Source: Gammaproteobacteria bacterium
GTDB lineage: Bacteria > Pseudomonadota > Gammaproteobacteria > Eutrophobiales > Eutrophobiaceae
Direction of reading: 5' to 3'
Length of the DNA stretch: 64,000 nt
NCBI GenBank assembly: GCA_012103475.1
Contig: WLWS01000005.1
Span: 377,001 to 441,000 of the forward strand
How positions within the stretch are numbered: position 1 is the first letter of the stretch; every line of letters starts with the position of its first letter. This document shows positions 61,229 to 64,000 of this stretch, in pieces. Below the pieces are notes generated by a model. It saw only the letters and a program-made list of their open reading frames with translations. It was not told where the DNA came from and searched no databases. Position numbers and translations under genes: made by a program.

Positions 61229-62446
61229 CTAACTTCGATACTCGGCGTTTATACGCACATAGTCGTGAGATAAGTCGCAGGTCCAGACCTTTTCAACACA
61301 ATTACCAAGACCCAGATCAACATTAATTACGATCTCCGTTGCTGCCATTTCCTTCTGACCCAACTCCTCGGTATAACCTTCTGATTTCTCTCCTTTATCC
61401 ACAATACAGAGGGAATTCAAATAAACACTGGTTTTTTCCGGCACTATCTCGCCTCCTCTGGATCCGCCAATAGCCATGATAATGCGGCCCCAATTAGGAT
61501 CAGAGGCAAACATAGCCGTTTTCACCAAAGGTGAATTAGCAATATCATATGCAACAGAGAGTGATTGATGATTCGATTGCCCGCCTTTTACGACTACCGT
61601 TATGAACTTACTGGCTCCCTCTCCATCCCGAACTATCGACTGTGCCAGTTCCCGACACAGGTCTGTCACCGCTTCCTGAAGAGCTGCGGTTTCGGGCGTA
61701 TTTAAATCAGAGATATTCTGTTTACTGTGTCCGCTGGCGACCAGAATACACGCATCATTGGTCGATGTATCACCATCCACCGAGATCCTGTTGAATGAAT
61801 CATTAACCGCATTTTCCAGAATTTTTTCCAATACAAGATTCTCCACACTTGCATTCGTAGCAAGGAAGGCAAGCATTGTCGCCATATCCGGCTGAATCAT
61901 TCCCGAACCTTTAGCAATGCCAGTCACATAGATCTGATCTTTCCCGATTGTTAGTGTTCTGTTCGCGCCTTTAGCGACTGTATCAGTCGTCATTATTGCA
62001 CGCGCGACATCCAGCCAATGATCATCCTCCAAAGTCGACAATAAAGGTTTAATAGCTTTCTTCATCGAATCTACTGGCAAAAACTCACCAATAACACCAG
62101 TAGAAAACGGCAAAACCTGACTCTCTTCACAGGCTGCCTGTACGGAAAGAGTTTTGCATAATTCCCTGGCGTCGCTATAGCCACGCTCGCCTGTAGCAGC
62201 ATTCGCATTTCCGGCATTAATCAAAAGATATCGGGGTGTGCCTGAGCCAAGATTTTCTTTGGCTAATTTGACTGGTGCGGCCGCAAATGAATTTTTTGTA
62301 AAAACTCCTGCACAGCTGCTGCTCTCAGGCAACTCGATAAGTGCCATATCATCCCGGTTTTTGGAGTATATTCCGGCCGAACAGGCCGACAAACGAATGC
62401 CGGGAATCGCCTGTAGAGAATCTGCTTCTTTTAGAGACACGGCCAT
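61229..62446 (-). CDS. argJ: Bifunctional glutamate N-acetyltransferase / ornithine acetyltransferase
   Basis: Recycles the acetyl group in arginine synthesis. 405 residues; the enzyme cuts itself at a conserved Ala-Thr, visible in IQPDMATMLAFLA, with Thr the nucleophile. The segment KGSGMI before it is also conserved. Transcribed with secA; the intergenic gap is 34 bases. Confidence 0.95.
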   Translation of the reverse strand: MAVSLKEADSLQAIPGIRLSACSAGIYSKNRDDMALIELPESSSCAGVFTKNSFAAAPVKLAKENLGSGTPRYLLINAGNANAATGERGYSDARELCKTLSVQAACEESQVLPFSTGVIGEFLPVDSMKKAIKPLLSTLEDDHWLDVARAIMTTDTVAKGANRTLTIGKDQIYVTGIAKGSGMIQPDMATMLAFLATNASVENLVLEKILENAVNDSFNRISVDGDTSTNDACILVASGHSKQNISDLNTPETAALQEAVTDLCRELAQSIVRDGEGASKFITVVVKGGQSNHQSLSVAYDIANSPLVKTAMFASDPNWGRIIMAIGGSRGGEIVPEKTSVYLNSLCIVDKGEKSEGYTEELGQKEMAATEIVINVDLGLGNCVEKVWTCDLSHDYVRINAEYRS

Positions 62447-62480
62447 CGTGCAGATTAGAATCGCAAGCTAAAAGTGAAAA

Positions 62481-64000
62481 CTATGAGGAAAGCTTACCAT
62501 GGCACTGCTTGTATTTTTTACCAGAGCCGCATGGACAGGGTTCATTTCTTCCGACTTTTCTTTCATCTCTGACATAAGGGGTTTTTTCTTCGGCAGATGA
62601 CTGCTCAGCTTCACCTGTAAGCGCATTAGGTGCTGAAGGATGATTGAAATTCATATCCTGCTCAGATGCATGTTGCTTCATCGCCTCGACATCCTGCTCG
62701 GTCCTGACTTGTACTTTTCCCAGAATACCGATTACTTCCTGTTTGATGTTATCAAGCATTTTTTCGAACATATCAAAAGCTTCACGCTTATATTCCTGCT
62801 CCGGTTTTTTCGCGGCAAAGCTCCTTAAGCCAATCCCCTGACGCAAATGGTCCATAGCTACCAATTGTTCTTTCCAGTGTCGATCCAGCACATCCAGCAT
62901 AAGTTCTCTTTCTATACTACGCATTAATTCACTGCCAATCTGCTGCTCTTTTGACTTCATTGCATCATGAACTTCATCAATGACTTTGTCTCGAAGGCTT
63001 TCCTCATTTAAAGAATTATCGTCCCTGAGCCACTTATCTATTTCAAGGTTAACGCCAAATTCGTGCTCAAGGGACTCACCAAGTGCTCGAGTTTCCCACA
63101 TTTCATCGGGGCTACCGGATGGTATATAAGAATCAAGTAAACCGTAGACAACATCTTCCCGCATAACCCGTATGTCAGCTTCGATATCCTCAGTTTCCAG
63201 TAACTCATTTCTCCACTCATAAATAACTTTGCGTTGGTCATTTGCGACATCATCGTATTGCAGCAAATGTTTTCTCATATCAAAGTTATGTGCTTCGACC
63301 TTACGCTGTGCATTCTCTATTGCTTTGGTAACCAACCCGGACTCGATAGCTTCGCCTTCCTCCATGCCCAGTTTCTGCATAATACTTGCGACCTTATCGG
63401 AGGCAAAAATACGCATCAGATTATCTTCAAGCGATAAATAAAAACGACTGGCACCCGGATCGCCCTGACGACCTGCCCGGCCTCTAAGCTGATTATCTAT
63501 GCGTCGGGATTCGTGACGTTCTGTTCCAATAATACGAAGACCGCCTGCCTGAAGTACCTTCTCATGCTCCATATTCCAGTCAGCTGTTATTTTTTCAACA
63601 GTTTTTGTGTCCGGGCCATCAAGGCTTTTAATCTCAGCTTCATAATTACCGCCCAGCACAATATCCGTGCCACGACCCGCCATGTTGGTAGCGATAGTCA
63701 CACTACCACTGATGCCGGCCTGCGCTATTATTTCTGCCTCTTTCTGGTGAAATTTAGCGTTTAGTACCTGATGTTTTATTTTATCTTTTGTCAGGAGCTT
63801 TGAAAGATACTCGGAAACTTCAATTGATGCGGTACCAACAAGTACGGGTTGTCCTGTTTTAATCGACTCTTCAATATCTTCGATGATTGCTGCAAATTTT
63901 TCCTTAGCTGTCAGAAAAATCATATCCGCCTGATCATCGCGAATCATATCTTTATGTGTTGGAATCACAACCACTTCAAGTCCGTAAATCTGCTGGAATT
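62481..64000 (-). CDS. secA: Preprotein translocase subunit SecA, C-terminal part (cut by window edge)
   Basis: The motor of Sec export. The frame is open through 64000 ([14 protein letters not shown] before the first Met), so the N-terminal 400 or so residues lie outside. Visible are nucleotide-binding fold 2 ([50 protein letters not shown]), the helical wing and scaffold domains, and the zinc-binding C-terminus [17 protein letters not shown]. Its stop is 34 bases before argJ. Confidence 0.95.
   Translation of the reverse strand, partial: FQQIYGLEVVVIPTHKDMIRDDQADMIFLTAKEKFAAIIEDIEESIKTGQPVLVGTASIEVSEYLSKLLTKDKIKHQVLNAKFHQKEAEIIAQAGISGSVTIATNMAGRGTDIVLGGNYEAEIKSLDGPDTKTVEKITADWNMEHEKVLQAGGLRIIGTERHESRRIDNQLRGRAGRQGDPGASRFYLSLEDNLMRIFASDKVASIMQKLGMEEGEAIESGLVTKAIENAQRKVEAHNFDMRKHLLQYDDVANDQRKVIYEWRNELLETEDIEADIRVMREDVVYGLLDSYIPSGSPDEMWETRALGESLEHEFGVNLEIDKWLRDDNSLNEESLRDKVIDEVHDAMKSKEQQIGSELMRSIERELMLDVLDRHWKEQLVAMDHLRQGIGLRSFAAKKPEQEYKREAFDMFEKMLDNIKQEVIGILGKVQVRTEQDVEAMKQHASEQDMNFNHPSAPNALTGEAEQSSAEEKTPYVRDERKVGRNEPCPCGSGKKYKQCHGKLSS

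Overview
The window looks like chromosomal DNA of a gammaproteobacterium at moderate GC. The evidence is gene order: hda-perM-DUF2066 divergent from purM, trmJ divergent from suhB, bamD divergent from rluD-pgeF, pilB-pilC-pilD-coaE-zapD-yacG facing secA-argJ-mutT, and ilvB-ilvH-ilvC-psd-pssA-leuA are arrangements familiar from Pseudomonas-like and betaproteobacterial-like genomes. The species cannot be named from the sequence. I saw no rRNA, tRNA, CRISPR array, insertion sequence, integrase or phage gene.

Layout. 1-4.3 kb (minus): the start of an unrecognised exported protein, cysM, rimI, a family 4 uracil-DNA glycosylase and leuA, which is preceded by a short ORF that looks like a leucine-rich leader peptide. 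4.6-9.4 kb (minus): ilvB-ilvH-ilvC for branched-chain amino acids, then psd-like and pssA for phospholipids. 9.6-21.4 kb: housekeeping genes (proS, acyP, yihY, arsC-like, wrbA-like, hda, perM, DUF2066, purM, trmJ, suhB) and one large protein with a possible degenerate PilZ domain.

21.4-35.4 kb is a surface-glycan region, visibly AT-richer than its flanks. It holds rmlB, rmlA, wecE and wecF, the enzymes for making and transferring dTDP-Fuc4N-type sugar, known from enterobacterial common antigen. Among them lie an unassigned radical SAM protein, an ATP-grasp ligase and a flippase-like membrane protein. No WecD-type N-acetyltransferase is present. Then come a GT-C glycosyltransferase, a methyltransferase, two polyprenyl-phosphate-type GT2 enzymes and a second GT-C enzyme directly downstream of the type IV pilin gene pilA, separated from it by a strong terminator. 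Pilin glycosylation is a reasonable inference.

35.7-38.9 kb: pilR, pilS and a small zinc-ribbon membrane protein; pilA has a good sigma-54 promoter candidate. 39-41.1 kb: sucCD. 41.2-44.2 kb: a membrane protein fused to a spermidine-synthase-like domain, broken by a one-base frameshift in a T run. 44.2-46.6 kb (minus): a carbamoyltransferase-SxtJ-DUF5989 trio, including a 50-residue gene. 46.7-55 kb: nadE, bamD, rluD, pgeF, glutamate dehydrogenase, clpB. 55.2-64 kb: pilB, pilC, pilD, coaE, zapD, yacG, mutT, argJ and the C-terminal half of secA, cut by the window edge.

The strongest leads are a Psd-like protein that lacks two expected catalytic features, the radical SAM/ATP-grasp pair inside the Fuc4N locus, the pilA-terminator-glycosyltransferase arrangement, and the leuA leader.
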